Origin: JAIVGV01 sp035295985
GTDB taxonomy: Bacteria > Acidobacteriota > Blastocatellia > Pyrinomonadales > Pyrinomonadaceae
Assembly: GCA_035295985.1 (NCBI GenBank)
Contig: DATHBT010000241.1
Span: 1-24,102 of the forward strand
Reading direction: 5' to 3'
Length of the DNA: 24,102 nucleotides
Each line of letters begins with the position of its first letter. Positions within the stretch are counted from its first letter, which is position 1. Below the pieces are notes generated by a model that saw only the letters and a list, made by a program, of their open reading frames with translations, did not search any database and was not told the origin of the DNA. Below are positions 22,367 to 24,102 of this stretch, one piece after another. The position numbers and the translations under genes were made by a program.

Positions 22367-23998
22367 ATGACTTCTCCGACCCCAAAGGAGATATTGCGCG
22401 AGGCGCGCAGGGCGCGGCGCGAGGCGGGCCGCGCGCCCGTGCAGCTCGACCGCGCCGTCGTCGGTTGCCTGTTCGCGTTCGCGCTGTGCGCGCCGCACTC
22501 GATTGCGGCGACGCAGGCGGCTTGGCTGCTGGGGATGCTGCTGTGGCTCGCGCGCTTCCTCGTCCGGCCGCGCCCCGCCTTGCGCCGCACGCCGCTCGAC
22601 TTCGCCATAGGCGTCTTCTTCCTGCTCACGCTCGTCTCGACCTTCTTCTCCTACGAGCCGGCCGTCTCCTGGGGCAAGATGCGCGCGGCGAGCCTGTTCA
22701 CCATCGTCTATCTGGTGGCCGAGAACGTGCGCGGGCAGAAGATTCTGCGCGCACTCGTCCTCGTGCTCGTCGCCTCGTGCTCGGTCAACGTCGTCCACAC
22801 GGTCGTCGAGCGCGCGCGCGGCCGCGGCGTGAAGGTGACGGCGCTCGCGACCGACAGCCCGCTGCGCGAGGCGCACGTGCGCGAGGGCGACACGGTCATC
22901 TCGGTTGACGGCCGCAAAGTGTCTGACCCGGCGGAGATCGAACGCGCCCTCGCGGGCGGGATCGCCCCGAACGAAAACGCGGCCGGCGCGCAGGGGGCGA
23001 CTGCTCCGGGTGCGAAGGCGCGCGTGCGCTTTTACAGGCTCGAGATGTTTCACGAGCCGGAAATGGAGCGCGCGGGCGCGCGGCGCGCGGGGGCGACGCC
23101 CGAAGAGCGGCTCGGCATCGGGGGCTGGGCGCGCGGGCGCGACGAGCGTGCCGTCGGCTTCTACGGTCACTACACGACCTACGCCGAGGTCTTGCAGCTC
23201 GTCGGCTCGCTGGCCTTCGGGCTGTTGGTCGCGCTGGGCCGGCTGCGCTCGTTCGCGAGTGTGGCGCTCGCGCTCGCGTCAGCCGGCATGGGGTACGCTC
23301 TGCTGCTGACTGTGACGCGCGCCTCCTGGCTCGCGTTCCTGATCTCCTGCTTCGTGATCGTGCTGGCGGGCGCGGCGAGCCGGCGCGCGCTGCTGGCCGC
23401 GGCCGTCGTCGCCGCGCTGGTCGTGCCGGCGGGCCTCTACGTGCTCAGGCAGAAGCGGCAGGTAGGGTTCTTCGACCGCGGCGACGGGTCGGTCTCGTGG
23501 CGCGAAACGACCTACCGCGACGGCTGGCGCGTGCTCACGTCAAACCCGCGCCACCTCCTCGTCGGCACGGGGATGGACTCGCTCAAGCGGCGCTGGCCGG
23601 AGTGGGGGATGTTCGAGGGCGGCCGGTTGCCGTGGGGCCACCTGCACTCGACGCCTTTGCAGATCGCCTTCGAGCGCGGCGTGCCGGCGCTCCTGGCGTG
23701 GCTCGTCTGGCTCGCGCTCTACGCGCGGCTGCTGTGGCGCGAGTCGCGCGCGCGCGAGCCTTCCGAGTGGGTCGAGCGCGGCCTCGCACTGGGCGCGCTC
23801 GGCGGGGCGGTCGGGTTTTTCACGAGCGGCCTCGTCCACTACAACCTTGGTGACTCCGAGGTCGTGATGGTCTTCTACTTCATCATGGGCCTCGCCCTCG
23901 CGCTGTGGGCGATGCGCGACGAGAAAGCGAAGGAGGCAGGGCGCGAGAAAGAAAAGACGGCCGGCGACGCGAGGGGGCGCGAGCCTGCCGTCGCGTGA
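22367..23998 (+). CDS. O-antigen ligase (WaaL)-like membrane protein with inserted PDZ-like domain
   Basis: 543 aa polytopic membrane protein. Hydrophobic segments lie at ~30-66, 78-95, 107-118, 127-146, 273-290, 297-333, 341-360, 437-456, 473-490 and 498-516. Ligase features: FYGHYTTYAEVLQL (265-278), Arg318 in TRASWLAF, and GHLHSTPLQIAFERG (424-438) with the His expected of the periplasmic catalytic loop. Such proteins transfer a lipid-linked glycan to lipid A-core or a protein. Between the fourth and fifth hydrophobic segments, residues ~155-228 read SPLREAHVREGDTVISVDGRKV and then an AEIERAL helix and a final strand: a PDZ-like domain, unusual in this family. It is the last gene of the cluster in the window; the C-terminal tail is charged and rich in Lys and Glu. 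Confidence 0.87.
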   Translation: MTSPTPKEILREARRARREAGRAPVQLDRAVVGCLFAFALCAPHSIAATQAAWLLGMLLWLARFLVRPRPALRRTPLDFAIGVFFLLTLVSTFFSYEPAVSWGKMRAASLFTIVYLVAENVRGQKILRALVLVLVASCSVNVVHTVVERARGRGVKVTALATDSPLREAHVREGDTVISVDGRKVSDPAEIERALAGGIAPNENAAGAQGATAPGAKARVRFYRLEMFHEPEMERAGARRAGATPEERLGIGGWARGRDERAVGFYGHYTTYAEVLQLVGSLAFGLLVALGRLRSFASVALALASAGMGYALLLTVTRASWLAFLISCFVIVLAGAASRRALLAAAVVAALVVPAGLYVLRQKRQVGFFDRGDGSVSWRETTYRDGWRVLTSNPRHLLVGTGMDSLKRRWPEWGMFEGGRLPWGHLHSTPLQIAFERGVPALLAWLVWLALYARLLWRESRAREPSEWVERGLALGALGGAVGFFTSGLVHYNLGDSEVVMVFYFIMGLALALWAMRDEKAKEAGREKEKTAGDARGREPAVA

Positions 23999-24102
23999 GT
24001 TGATCGGCTAAAATGCGCGGCGTGATTTAACCGGCCGTGCGGCGCGTCGAAACGGCTCGCCGGCGCGCGGGGTGGTTCGGTTGACGTGAGGGAGGGATCG
24101 GC
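23999..24102. other. 3' edge of window, no gene seen
   Basis: 104 nt without a supported reading frame. A short TAAAAT at 24009-24014 could be a -10-like hexamer for a downstream gene, but no good partner -35 was found. Confidence 0.3.

Overview
This 24.1 kb window is a very GC-rich bacterial segment dominated by cell-surface polysaccharide biosynthesis genes, almost all on the + strand. The GC content, the gene families (bi-domain oxidoreductase, DUF354, WlbA/WlbB-type sugar enzymes, DUF1028) and many intergenic heptamer-repeat hairpins fit an Acidobacteriota genome of the Blastocatellia/Pyrinomonadales type. That placement is inference from style; no rRNA or other marker gene is present.

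Layout. 1-5163: the 3' part of a GT4 glycosyltransferase, an alcohol-dehydrogenase/Gfo-Idh-MocA fusion, and a first asparagine-synthase-like amidotransferase. 5164-9761: an interruption holding a secreted DUF1028-TPR protein and, on the - strand, a 968-aa DUF4062-STAND ATPase-TPR protein that resembles defence or signalling ATPases and looks lower in GC. 9762-17527: a SAM methyltransferase, a UDP-glucuronate-epimerase-like enzyme, a second methyltransferase with a zinc-finger head, a membrane GT2 overlapping it by 4 nt, a second amidotransferase, and an alpha-helical protein of uncertain role. 17646-19470: WlbB-like acetyltransferase, WlbA-like dehydrogenase and only the first ~50 codons of the expected sugar aminotransferase (frameshifted and truncated). 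19593-23998: DUF354 protein, polyprenyl-phosphate sugar-1-phosphate transferase, and an O-antigen-ligase-like protein carrying an inserted PDZ-like domain.

How the genes could work together (inference): the phosphoglycosyltransferase loads the first sugar on undecaprenyl phosphate, the GT4 and other transferases extend it, the epimerase and the WlbA/B enzymes make uronic or amino-uronic sugar nucleotides, the amidotransferases and methyltransferases decorate them, and the ligase passes the glycan to its acceptor. No flippase, polymerase or chain-length regulator lies in this window, so the locus must continue outside it.

The most unusual signal is between the genes. Six gaps are filled, almost exactly from the stop codon of one gene to the start codon of the next, by inverted arrays of degenerate 7-bp repeats. 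At least five unrelated heptamer units share this architecture: GAGTGAT (twice), TTAGCTG (twice), ACGGACA (nested inside a TTAGCTG element), GAAGGCA and TGATGAA. Left arms usually contain the stop codon of the upstream gene, and right arms end 4-6 nt before the next ATG, where a Shine-Dalgarno sequence would normally sit. Three other gaps hold non-heptamer inverted repeats.
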